From assembly GCA_951804985.1 (NCBI GenBank), contig OX638134.1, positions 3,658,001 to 3,722,000 on the forward strand: a stretch of 64,000 nucleotides of DNA, in the 5' to 3' direction. Origin of the DNA: Dryomyza anilis (lineage: Eukaryota > Arthropoda > Insecta > Diptera > Dryomyzidae). Positions 1 to 14,000 of the stretch are shown here, piece after piece (positions within the stretch are counted from its first letter, which is position 1; the number at the start of each line of letters is the position of its first letter). Made by a program: the position numbers and the translations under genes. The notes below the pieces were generated by a model. The model saw nothing but the letters and a program-made list of their open reading frames with translations, searched no databases and had not been told where the DNA came from.

Positions 1-876
1 ATTTTAAAAAATATTATTAGAAATATGACTGAAATATTATAATTTTTAAAATAGTTTATTGATTTTAAATCATATTTATACATTTCATTTAAATTTTTAT
101 TATCCTTTGATACATTTATACACATAGAAAAATCTGTTTTTGCCATGAGATTATATGAAAGATAAAGTACTTAGTTGTAAGAACCATAATCAGTTGACAC
201 AGCAAATAATATCAGCAAATTTTGTGCTAAAACGGTATTAAAATTGGTTATAAAAAATGAACATTAGAGAGTACTAAATAAGTTGATTATGAAATGGGTT
301 GGTTGTCACAACTAATATATTTTCCGTATGCATTTTTATTAGTTAATTTTTAATTAGCTGTTTAAATTATATTTTTTCTACGAATTCAATGTAATACAAA
401 CAAAAATATTTAATGACATTATAAAAATAAAAATATGTCATAAAATAATAAGTCTTTCAAAGTGTACAAAATGCATATAATAAGTTTTGGCATCAAACGT
501 TCAGACGTTGACGTTTAGTAACCAGTTTATGCGCCAAAAACTGCACAAAATGCGATGATGTCGGCGACAGTGATGGCGCGCCATTGAAATTACAGTTATA
601 ATGCGTCAAAAACTGTCAAGAAAAGTTGCATTAATGTCGGTCATAAAAACCGAAATGTGAAAATATGACAAAAGCATAAACAGCAACAACAATATTCCAG
701 TTAATTGCATGCGAAAATTGCGCATTCGCAGTGTGTAAATTGAGTCACAAAACAAAACAGCACATGCGGTTCAAATTGGTTTTTATGGCGGGATTTTAAT
801 TAAATGACAAATTTAAATAATTGGAAAGAGATATGGCAAGAAAAGGATTTAAACATGAAGTGAAATTGAATTTTTA
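1..876. other. Non-coding AT-rich DNA
   Basis: No exon-like open frame, tRNA or clear repeat is seen. A slightly GC-richer patch at about 490-780 has no coding signal. It probably belongs to an upstream intron or the 5' flank of the kinase gene whose visible exons begin at 11048; that placement is inference. Confidence 0.5.
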
Positions 877-1840
877 GTGAACAATTTAATTTGTAGTGAA
901 AAACATAATTTTTAGTGAAGAATTGAATTTTTAGTGAAAAATTGAATTTTTTGTGAAAAATTGAATTTTATGTGAAAATTTGAATTTTTAGTGAACAATT
1001 GAATTTTTAGTGAAAATTGAATTTTTAGTGAAAAATTGAATTTTTAGTGAAAAATTGAATTTTTAGTGAAAAATTGAATTTTTAGTGAAAAATTGAATTT
1101 TTAGTGAAAAATTGAATTTTTAGTGAAAAATTGAATTTTTAGTGAAAAATTGAATTTTTAGTGAAAAATTGAATTTTTAGTGAAAAATTGAATTTTTAGT
1201 GAAAAATTGAATTTTTAGTGAAAATTTGAATTTTTAGTGAAAATTTGAATTTTTAGTGAAAATTTGAATTTTGAGTGAAAATTTTAATTTATAGTGAAAA
1301 ATTGAATTTTTAGTGAAAAATTGAATTTTTAGTGAAAAACTGAATTTTTAGTGAAAAATTGAATTTTTAGTGAAAAATTTAATTTTTAGTGAAAAAAATT
1401 ATTTTTTAGTGAAAAATTGTTAAAGTGAAAATTTTAATTTTTAGTGAAAATTTTAATTTTTAGTGAAAATTATAATTTTTAGTGAAAAATTTAATTTTTA
1501 GTGAAAAATTTAATTTTTAGTGAAAAATTGAATTTTTAGTGAAAATTTTAATTTTTAGTGAAAAATTTAATTTTTAGTGAAAAATTTAATTTTTAGTGAA
1601 AAATTTAATTTTTAGTGGAAAATTTAATTTTATGTGAAAAATTTAATTTTTAGTGAAAAATTGAATTTTTAGTGAAAAATCGAATTTTTCGTGAAGATTT
1701 CAAATTTTAGTGAAAAATTTAATTTTTTATGGAAGATTGAATTTTTTGTGAAAATTTGAATTTTTAGTGAAAAATTAAATTTTTAGTGAAAAATTAAATT
1801 TTTAGTGAAAAATTGAATTTTTAGTGAAAGATCTAATTTT
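877..1840. repeat. AT-rich minisatellite, 18-19 bp unit
   Basis: About 50 head-to-tail copies of a unit close to GAATTTTTAGTGAAAAATT, 18 or 19 bp depending on the A run. The copies at about 1000-1230 are nearly perfect and both flanks decay. A second, more degenerate array of the same family lies at 3131-3500. Confidence 0.93.
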
Positions 1841-3130
1841 AGCAAAAAAAATGATTGAACATTTTTTTTTTATTGAAAATTCAATTAAATATTTCAATTT
1901 TTAAAGTTTTGCTTTCAATTCCAAATTGTCTGCTTTTAATTTTAAAGTGTTTCTGTCAACAATTACAACCCAAAGTCCACAGTTTCACTCGAAACGACTC
2001 AGACACTACGTCTGACCGATCGCTGGACTTTGTTCGGTTAAAGTCTGTGGTCACAAAGACCAGTTCCAACCACTTTTTTTTTGCTGTTTGTCGTAATAAT
2101 TGTTGACATTTATTTTTTTCTCTCGCCGGGTTTTTTTTATGATTCCTCTGCATTGAATGGATTTTCAATGCAGACGTCCAGCCAGACGGTGCGCGCCTCA
2201 AAGTCACGAGTCTGTTTTTTTTATATTGATGGGACCAGTTTGTGTTTGTTGGAACGGTATAACCACAATTATGGTCATAAGTTGTTGTACGTCTCCTGGC
2301 GGACCGACCAACATGCCGTGGATTTTTTACATAATCTGGCAACTTTCTACTGACCCGCAATTTATTATGTTTGTTTTTTTAAACTGTAGATTGAACAATT
2401 TGAAATAAATTAAAATTAATTAAAATTGAAAATAAATTAAATATATTTGTAATTTTTAAAATATATAAATTTGAAATATAAATTAAAAATGTAAATTAAA
2501 AAGAAAAAACAAGAAAAATATTTAAAAAGAAGTGATAAATAAAACACAAAATAAATTTTAAATGTTTCTTTTTTTGGATTGTTTATAATATACTTTCTTG
2601 CATTAAATCAACTATGATTGCATATTTATTACTTCACATTTTAGTTCATGTTTGCAAATGTTTAAAGTTTGAATTATTATAAATTAATGTTTATAATAAT
2701 TTTGCCTTCACGTGTGTAGCGATATTAAACAGACTTCTTAGGTGAAAATTTGCGAATATTTTGGATTTTTTTATTTAACTTTTTTTTCTTCAAATGTTGC
2801 CAAAAATTTTTGTTCTAAATTTCAAATAATCAACACGATAAATTATCGAAATGACTGCGATTTAGCGTTTATTGACTGCGCGCGGGAAGCTACAAGTTGC
2901 CAAGTGAATTAAAGGCGGCATTTATAAACAAAAACGAAAGGCTGCTATAATGTTAAACCTTAATAATTCAAAATAATTTAATAAATATTTTTTATTAAAT
3001 ATGCATTTTTAGAATTTATGCTATTTTCGAAATTTATAGTCAATTCATTTTTTTTTTAATATGTTTTTCAATTTCTTACATATTTTAAAATTTAAATAAA
3101 AATTTAATTATTTGCGAAAAATTGATTTAT
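1841..3130. other. Non-coding spacer between two minisatellite arrays
   Basis: AT-rich, with a GC-richer island at about 1965-2350. Open frames exist there on both strands but overlap each other, lack splice context and have no recognisable domain, so I do not call a gene. Confidence 0.5.
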
Positions 3131-3505
3131 GATGAAATTTTGAATTTTTAGTGAGAAAATGAAATTTGCGTGAAAATTTTAGGAAAAATTTAAAATTTGG
3201 TGAAAATTTGAATTTTAAGTGAAAAATCGAATTTTTAGTGAAAAATTTAATTTTAGTGAAAAATTGAATTTATGTGAAAATTTGAATTTTGAGTGAAAAA
3301 TATATTTTTAGTGAAAAATTTAATTTTTAGTGAAAAATATTGTTTTAGTGATAAATTGAATTTTTAGTGAAAAATATTTTTTTAGTGATAAATTGAATTT
3401 TTAGTGAAAATTTGAATTTTTAGTGAAAAATATATTTTTTAGTGATAAATTGAATTTTTAGTGAAAAATTTAATTTTAGTGAAAATTTCAATTTTCATTG
3501 GGAAA
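3131..3505. repeat. Second array of the TTTTTAGTGAAAAATT minisatellite
   Basis: Degenerate tandem copies of the same unit as at 877-1840, in the same orientation, with variants such as TTTTTAGTGATAAATT. The two arrays are separated by about 1.3 kb of unrelated DNA. Confidence 0.85.
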
Positions 3506-4297
3506 GTGAATTTTTGTGTAAAATAAATGAATATATATAGTTACTGACTTTTTAATTTATATTTTGTATTAAATGCTTTTCATAATCATATGTTAAATAA
3601 TAGCTTTCTTTTTGTTGAATTAATTTCAAATATTTTCGCATTTAAAGCTATATCGTTCGTGTCACCTGCAAACGTGCAGCACTCACCGCAAAATTTGAAG
3701 ACATAATAGTTTTTATTGTGTTGCCGCACTACAGACTACTGCAATCAATCAAATCTAGAAAATGCATTTTTCATATTTTTTTTTATATAGTTTATTTTTT
3801 TGTACGTTTTTTTAATATATTTTATATTATATTTATTTTTTATTATAAATATTTTTTTATTTTATTTTTGCTTATAATTTTCACCATCTTCACGTTTTAC
3901 ATGGTGAGTGTTTTTTTTTTGTTGTTCCCCCAATGAAAATGCAATTTATTAGTGATCGGCAGTTAGACAGACAGACGTGTTTTGCACTTAGACACAACAA
4001 TACAAAAACTGATAAAGTAACCACAGCAAAATAATTATAGTGTTTGCTTCACTGAAATCGCCAACAATTGTGGTCCAAACGACGAAAGCGGAAAATTGCT
4101 TAATTGATTTTTCTGTAACACTTTTAGACAATGTGCGATTTAAAAATAAACTTAGAAATAAAGTTTTAGTCAGGTTAGGAAAGAAAATTTTTATTTAAAA
4201 TATGAAAAAATCAATGTTTATATGTAATATTTTTTACAATCTCAGTAAAAATCATCATTAGTAAAAATCATCATATGCCATAAATGTAGTTTTAGTA
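3506..4297. other. Non-coding AT-rich DNA
   Basis: T-rich runs and scattered short repeats. Nothing is recognisable as a gene or mobile element. Confidence 0.5.
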
Positions 4298-4984
4298 TAA
4301 AACCAGTTGGGAAGGTTAGATCACATGGGAAATTTTAAAGTAGGTGTAATTATGATAGTTAGGATTATCAAAATTATAGTCGGTCTAAGCCGACTATAAA
4401 TACCCTACACATATGTGTGGTTACCATTCAAAGTGATATATAGGTCACCAGGGTATACGAATCCGTATACGAAAATAACTACAAACATTCAATCGCTGAA
4501 AAATGTCCATTCATTTGATACCCATATTTACAAATGGGTAGGTGTACCGAATTTCGATTTTTTTTTTGTGAACCTCCGGAAAACATTATCTTTTCGCCGA
4601 AAAACATTATTACCATGTATGTGAGCATGATGTCAATATATATTTGACCAAAAAAGTTTACCTATGCACGTATACATAAAAATTGATCTTTATATGCACA
4701 TTTTATATGAGGTATTTGAACATAAGTGGTCGGATCATAGGTCACAATGGACCGATCTCGCACATACAGCGTAGGTATATTAGTAATCTAAGTTATAAGT
4801 TTCATTTATCTAGCTATTCAATTTTAAAAGTAGTAGGGATTTCAACAGACAGACAGACGGACGGACAGGAGGTCATGCTGATCAAGAATATATATACTTT
4901 TCGATGCCGGAGATGCTTCCTTCTGGGTGTTACAAACGGCGTACCAAACTTAATATACCCTTTCACTCATAGTGTAGGGTATAA
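4298..4984. repeat. Dispersed repeat with hairpin and TACCCTACAC inverted ends
   Basis: The stretch from about 4304 (ACCAGTTGGGAAGGTTAGAT) to about 4580 matches 44817-45090 over most of its length. It contains a 9-bp hairpin (4375-4383 with 4390-4398) followed by TACCCTACAC, and closes at about 4970-4980 with the inverted copy GTGTAGGGTA. The right part (GACAGACGGACGGACAGG, then ATCAAGAATATATATACTTT) resembles a repeat widespread in fly intergenic DNA. I cannot name the family. Confidence 0.7.
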
Positions 4985-5249
4985 AAAAACATCAGTGATA
5001 TTTTTAAATATGAATTTTGATAGTGATAAAATGCGCATAAAAAATACATGTGATCAAATTTAAATAGCAAAGTTTTGTGGCAGTTCTATGTTAAAATTAT
5101 AAATTATAAAAATTCGAGTTATGAAATTTTAGTGATGAAATTTATGTGTAGAATGATTCGAACTCAAAAAATGTTTTTAAATAGAACATCTTAAAAAATT
5201 CTTTTTTCTAAATTTCCTTTTTCTAGATTATTCGCAAAAATGTCACTAA

Positions 5250-6560
5250 TAAAATATTATTACTAAAATATCATCATTAAATTATCATCATTTAAATATC
5301 ATATATAAAAAAACATCATCTATAAAAAAAATATCATCCATAAAACATGAATTGCTCTATCACACGAATTCAACCACTAAAGATTTATCGCATGCATTCA
5401 TCACTTGAATTTTATCCTTCGCAATTCATGACTTGAATCCGAACACTAAAATATAATTATTTTAGTTTCATCACATGAATTTCATCAAATGAATTTCATC
5501 ACATGAATTTCAACGCTTGAATTTCATGACTTCATCACATTTGTATTTCACATCTGCATTTCATCACTGTTTTTTATCATTCGATTTTATCACTAAAATC
5601 ATAAGTCTAAAATTTAATTAATTCAATTCTATCACATAAATTTACTCACTTGAATTATATCACTTTAATTTTACGACTTCATTATTTAGCATTTCATCAT
5701 TCAACAATAAAATTTCGTAACTTAAATGATCAGTTCATAACTTAAATGATCAGTAAACAGTTAAGTAATCATTAAAACTTCATCACTCAAATTTCATCAT
5801 TCAAATTTCATCAATCAAATTTCATCACTCAAATTTCATTACTCAAATTGCATCACTCAAATTGCATCACCTTAAAATAAGATCAGTTAAATTTAATCAT
5901 TCGAATTTTATCACTAAAATCTCAAGTCAAAAATTTAATTATTTTAATTCTATCACATAAATTTGATTACTCTAATTTCATCACTCAAATTTCAACACAC
6001 AAATTTCATCACTCAAATTTCATCACTCAAATTTCATCACTCAAATTTCAACACTCAAATTTCATCACTCAAATTTCATAACTCAAATTTCATCACTCAA
6101 ATTTCAACACTCAAATTTCATCACTCAAATTTCAACACTCAAATTACATCACTTGATTAATTTATCTCTTAAAATTCAATATACAAATTTTATCACTATA
6201 TCATAGCACTATCAAAAAATATCACTTTTTAAATTTTTATCACTTGCATTTTATATCTGTTTTTCATCACTTGAATTTTATCATTCGAATTTCGATTTAT
6301 CACTTCAATCTCAACACTAAAATGTAATTGCTTTGATTTTTCTAACATATATTTCTTCACTGCATCTTTAGTATTTCATCACTAGTATTTCATCACTTGT
6401 ATTTCATCACTTGAAGGCCATGACTTAATTTTCAGCAGTATTATTACAGCACTCAAATTCCATCATTCAATACTTAAATTTAATCACATAAATGTCTGCA
6501 CTTTCAACATTTTAATTTCTTCTTTATCACAAGAATTTCATAACTTGAGTTTCCTCACTA
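5250..6560. repeat. 14-bp minisatellite (ACTCAAATTTCATC) with degenerate flanks
   Basis: The core at about 5765-6160 is made of 14-bp units ACTCAAATTTCATC and ACTCAAATTTCAAC. Outside the core, up to about 5250 and 6560, related ATCACTTGAATTTC-type units continue in decayed form. An open frame of 65 codons inside the core comes only from the repeat. Confidence 0.88.
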
Positions 6561-6564
6561 TAAT

Positions 6565-7959
6565 TCCTTTATCTAAAAGCAATTGCATCAAAATTATAAA
6601 ATTACATCACTCAAATGTAAAAAAAATACATTATCAGTACACATTTACTACGTTTTAATTAAAAATTAAACAATTTAAAAATAACATTATTAAATATCAC
6701 ACATTTGTGAATAAACTTTTTGTTTAGATCTATTTTATGAAAAAATTTATATTTTTCACATGCAAAAACCTAGTCAAAACAATTAACATATTTAAGCATT
6801 CAAGGTTGCAGCCAAAACTAAAACATTTACACACTCACTTCAAGCAGAAACGTGCTCAAAATGTGAAAATTATAAAAAGCTTCACTTTCTTATGAATTAT
6901 GTGAAATACGAGTATCTTAAGATTTTCCAAGCGTATTTCATGCATCTTCCATATAAAAACCGCTTTCTTTACAACGTGACCATTTTTAATAGAGACAGAC
7001 AGACGGTGTGCATTTTTCTATTTCTTTTGAGTTTTAATTTTTTTATTTTATTTTGCATTTCATTAAGTAAATTTAATTTTTGAAAAGTTTATTTTTGTTA
7101 TTTTTTTTTTTATGCTGCTAACAATAGAGGGCGCGATGCTGCATGCTTAATTAAGTCTGCATTTTTTTGCGTCGCTTTTTCGCCATCCATCATGGTCTGC
7201 AGTTAATTTTGCTCGCTTCACCATTAAGTTGATGCTTCTGACTGAAGTGCTGCCGCTGCTTCATCTTATTCATCATCATCATCCTCATCATATTCTTCTT
7301 CATTATACATGTCATGCAAATTGGACACGTGTTTCCATATGATGATTAAAAGCTCAAGTGGAGGCGTCGAAAGCATTTTTTTTAAATTGGATGGCATTGT
7401 TTTGGTTCTATGATGCGGTTATTTTTGAAATTTTGTTATTTACGTAGGAAACAAAAATTAAATCGACAAATATAGAAAATTTTCTTGGAAAATATTGTTA
7501 TAAATTGATAAAATTGTTAAAATGTTTTAAATTTTATAAGTCAGCCAATCAGTCAATATCAGCAGGAGCATTGTTCGATTTGATGGGTGATTAATGGTTT
7601 TTCGGCTATATCATTAAATAAAGTATTTAATGCTAGTAATTATAAAAGACAAATCAACTATTTTATATAAAGAGATTTTAAATAATTTTATTTATTTATA
7701 GAGATTAAATATTTGAAAGAATCATTCTAAGAAATATTTAAATGTTTGCACCAATTACATTTAGAAATATCATTGGGGTGGTAATTTAAAAATATATATT
7801 AATTATCTGGCAATTTATAATCAACGAAATCGAGGTTAATTTGAACAAATGAAAAAAAAAAACGAAGTGCTTTTTCAGCTTTTAGAAAATATAGTTTTTA
7901 TAAACAATATGAGCTCTACTAAATAAGGGCACATGAAATAAATGCCCAAACTAAAAAAA
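6565..7959. other. Non-coding DNA
   Basis: AT-rich. A patch at 7120-7340 is richer in GC and contains a CATCATCATC tract, but no open frame with splice sites. No element ends were seen. Confidence 0.45.
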
Positions 7960-8112
7960 GGAGGTTTGCCATTTATCATTTAAGTGTTTTCTATGAAAAA
8001 GATGTTGGCAGTCGCTGGAGATCGAACCGTGGACCTTTCAGCTCGTAGTCGAACGTACCAGCGACTTTTCGCTCGTAGTCCAACGCACTAACCAGACGAT
8101 CTACCGACGCTA
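7960..8112 (-). repeat. tRNA-derived SINE fragment
   Basis: Read on the minus strand, the tRNA-like head ends near 8112 and carries a box-B-like GGTTCGATCTC. It shares the body segments AGGTTTGCCATTTA and CTATGAAAAAGATGTT with the SINE copies at 19763-20013 and 50106-50413. About 35-40 bp of the head (GCTCGTAGTC..AACG) is duplicated internally, so it cannot fold as a normal tRNA. Confidence 0.7.
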
Positions 8113-10337
<2,225 letters not shown>

Positions 10338-11047
10338 ATGTATATCCAAATTATGCCAATAACTAATTTGTCAAATAGTAAAATTGGCATGCACGTCATT
10401 TGCCAAGCAACTAAATTTTAAAATACGTATGCGGAAAATCTAAAAATCATTAAAATTTTTGCCACACATTAAAACAAAGCTAAAATTTGACAAATTACTG
10501 AGAATTTAAAAATACGCATTAACTAGCGTCACATGTAGAATATAAAAATTTCCATTTACAAATTGAAAAACAAACCACAACATACCAAAATAAAAACATT
10601 AACAAAATTATTATGGTTTTTATTTAAATTTGTTATTTGTTCGTACATTTTTAATTTATCTAATTTGCAAATAAAAACGTCTGTTAATAACAGGAAGTTG
10701 CCATATTTAACATATTCTGGACAAGGTGTTGAAATAAAAATTGGAAAAATAATGGGAACATTTTTAAAGCAACTTTTAATTTTTGGCAAATTTTGTTTAT
10801 TCAATGTAAAAAAATGTACATTGAAGTTTTTGTTATTTTAAAAAAAAAAACTGTATATCCCTGGAATCATAAGTGTAGGATATAATTATAAAAAATAAAT
10901 TAGAATTTCTATTGACATTTTATTTTGAAATAAGCCGGATAAAAATATGCATTCAAAAATATTTTTTTTTATATTTACAATTTTCTTTTTACTAATTTCA
11001 AAAATATTAAATCATTTAGAATAATTTTTCCAATTATTTAATTTCAG
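10338..11047. other. Intron sequence 5' of the first visible kinase exon
   Basis: AT-rich, with overlapping short frames on both strands and no domain. It ends in the acceptor ATTTCAG at 11041-11047. No upstream kinase exon ending in the split Gly codon was found in the window. Confidence 0.55.
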
Positions 11048-14000
11048 GCACCGGCACCTTTGGGCGCGTCTGCCTCTGTCGCGATCGGCAAACGGACAAA
11101 TTTTGCGCCATGAAACTTTTAGCCATGGCGGATGTTATACGCCTCAAGCAGATCGAACACGTCAAGAACGAGCGAAATATTTTGCGCGAAATCAATCATC
11201 CGTTCGTCATCAGTCTGTAAGTAATTATTGGCTATTAATTTTCATCCTCTTCTTCCTCTTCATGACCTGGTGTGGCGATGGCAAAATATGGTTTTTGAGC
11301 TAAAACTTGTGGGAGGCAAGCACCCACATTTTTCCAAATCAAAAACAAAAAAAAACAAATTGTTTCACATATTTTTGCACATCATTTTCCAAATTTTTTG
11401 ATTTTTGTTTGCATTTTATTGTAAAGTTTATTTTTAATATTTTTATTTAATTTATAAAGTTTTCATTTATTTTTCGATTCATTTTTTTTTGCATTTATTG
11501 TCCAGCGAAGCAGTTTAGAAAACTTTTTCTATTTAAAAATCTGCCTATTTTCTGTCAGATCCCAAATATGCTTTAAAATAATATAAAATTTAGTTATTAA
11601 TTTACCAGACTTATGTCATTTGGTCTCAGGTACCTTTAGCTGCCGACAAATGGCTGATTTTGATACAAACTCCACATTTGTCTGCGGATAACATGCCTAA
11701 AATCTGTCGATTTCCTGCTTTTGAACTATTTTTCACTTTATTTATCATTTTATATTTAGATTTTTTTATCATTTTATGTTTTAAATTAATTACAATTTTT
11801 AATTTTATTTTCTTTTTCTTCTTTATTTTCCATAATTGTATTTGGTTATTTTTACATCTACTAAGACAATATATAAAATGCACGTAGTAAAATGGTTCTA
11901 TTGACAAAAACATGCTCTATTATAATATTTATGCTTCTAATAATTATATTTTATATTTAACCTATTTTCTTTATTTACAGCCAATGGTCCACAAAGGATG
12001 ACTGCTGCCTCTATATGTTGTTTGAGTATGTGTGCGGTGGTGAACTCTTCTCGTATCTGAGAAATGCTGGCAGATTCAGCACTCAGACATGTAAGTATTT
12101 TATATAATACAAAATGCACTTTAGCAAAATATTATAAAAAAAATCGATTTATGCATAATGCGTGTCCAATCAGCTCATTGTGCATCTTTCAATTCAATTT
12201 TTTCCATTCACCATAATGTCGTCATAAAGATTTTGCGATAGGTATTAACTGAAGGCTGATGCTGAGCCAAACCATAGACATTAATTTAGTAGTTCATTAT
12301 TATTATTAGTTTATATTATAAATATTTATATTTCTCTAAATAGTTATAGTACATAATTATAGCAAATGCAATAAGATGTCTGTTTATTGTAAACAACCAA
12401 TTTAAATAAAATTAAATTTTAAATATATTTTGACCTTTATGAAAAATTAGGCTTTACATTAAAATAATGTAAAAATGCTCTCACCTTGTGCGCATTGAAA
12501 TTTTGGGCTTTTAAGTGCTCCTCAATGTTGCTTGTCGATGGCTCAATGTTGAATGAGTTTGATTTTTTTTTTAATTTTTGAAAATTTTGTATATTGTATT
12601 GATTTGTGTTACTTTTTTAGTATTTTTTTTTTTTTGTTTTTGTTTTGTGAAAACTATATCATCGGCGTAAATGTAAAATTGACCTAATGCTTTATGAAAA
12701 CTGCTATATATTTAAGTATCTCTATTTAATTATATTAATTTTACTACTACAATTTCATAATCTTTCAAATAGCATTTCACGTTTTAAAATAAATTAAGTA
12801 CTTTTAAAATATTGAGCAAGAAACTACAAAATGTGTTTATAAAAATTAAAATAAAAAAAAATTAAAGTTATCATAACTATAATTACCTGAATGGTTACCT
12901 ACAAAGACACAATTTTTGGCAGTCAAGGATAGTTTAGAAACATTTTATGGAAAGATTTCAAGCAGACACACGTGAAGTTTGTATGACAATCAGTCTGTTT
13001 CTGCACGTTCCCAAAATATGTAGTGAATCTGCAATTCAAGTTCCATAAACAACCAAAATCCCAAAATATTTCCGGCAAACACACAGATAAATGGAATATT
13101 TTGGGAAGATTTCATATTTAATGGAATTTTATATGCAGATTCACGGCATTTTGGATACGGACAGAAAACAGTCAGCTTGTGTCTTATTGAAATATGCCGG
13201 AAAAATGTTTCTAAACTGCCTTGACCCTGTCAAAAAAATGTTCTGGGGCGGGTACAAAGACACAATTTTTGGCATTCTCATGGCAGTTTATAAAAATTTT
13301 ATCGAAAGATGTCTCTTGAAATCTTTCGATAAAAGTTTGTATCAAATAATGCCTATTATAACCTGCCATACGCTTTCCAAACTCTTCCATTTATCTGTGT
13401 GTTTGCCGAAAATATGCATTAAATACTACAGAAAAAAAAACAGAAATTTTTTCTCGGGTACAAAAAGCAGCTTAAAATGTAAAAATAAAAATGCTTAAGA
13501 TTTCCATTACTCGAGACAAATTTTCAATAATTTATTAGTAATATTTACGGCATATTTACGACACTGGGGTAGTAAATTAAAAGGTTTATAAAAAGGTTTA
13601 TCATACCTCACTATGTGCTAACTTTAAAATATTTTTAAAATAACAAAAACATATATACATTTTTTTAAACACAATGACAGCCTACAATAGTTTTCTAAAA
13701 AAAACTACTGAATTGAAACGATTGAAACATATTTTATATTATTAAATAATGTATTTTAGTAGTAAAAACTAAAAACAATAAATATTTTTTAAATTTCAAA
13801 ATTATAAAAAAATGAAATTATTACCACTAAAATACTACAAAAATTCTTCAAAAATGATAAAATGATATATGCTTTTACAATAACATGAAATTTATAAACA
13901 TTTATACTTCATATGAAGGTTTTAACATTGATGCATAGAATTAATTATAAAATCTTAAAATAATTCTACACTACGCAAAATTATCAGCAAACAAGTTGTA

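Noticed and set aside
1956..2360. 134-codon minus-strand frame and overlapping plus-strand frames
   Set aside because: Mutually overlapping on both strands, basic low-complexity composition, no domain, no splice sites.
5963..6160. 65-codon frame rich in HSNFNTQISSLKF-type repeats
   Set aside because: Direct product of the 14-bp minisatellite; no start context or domain.
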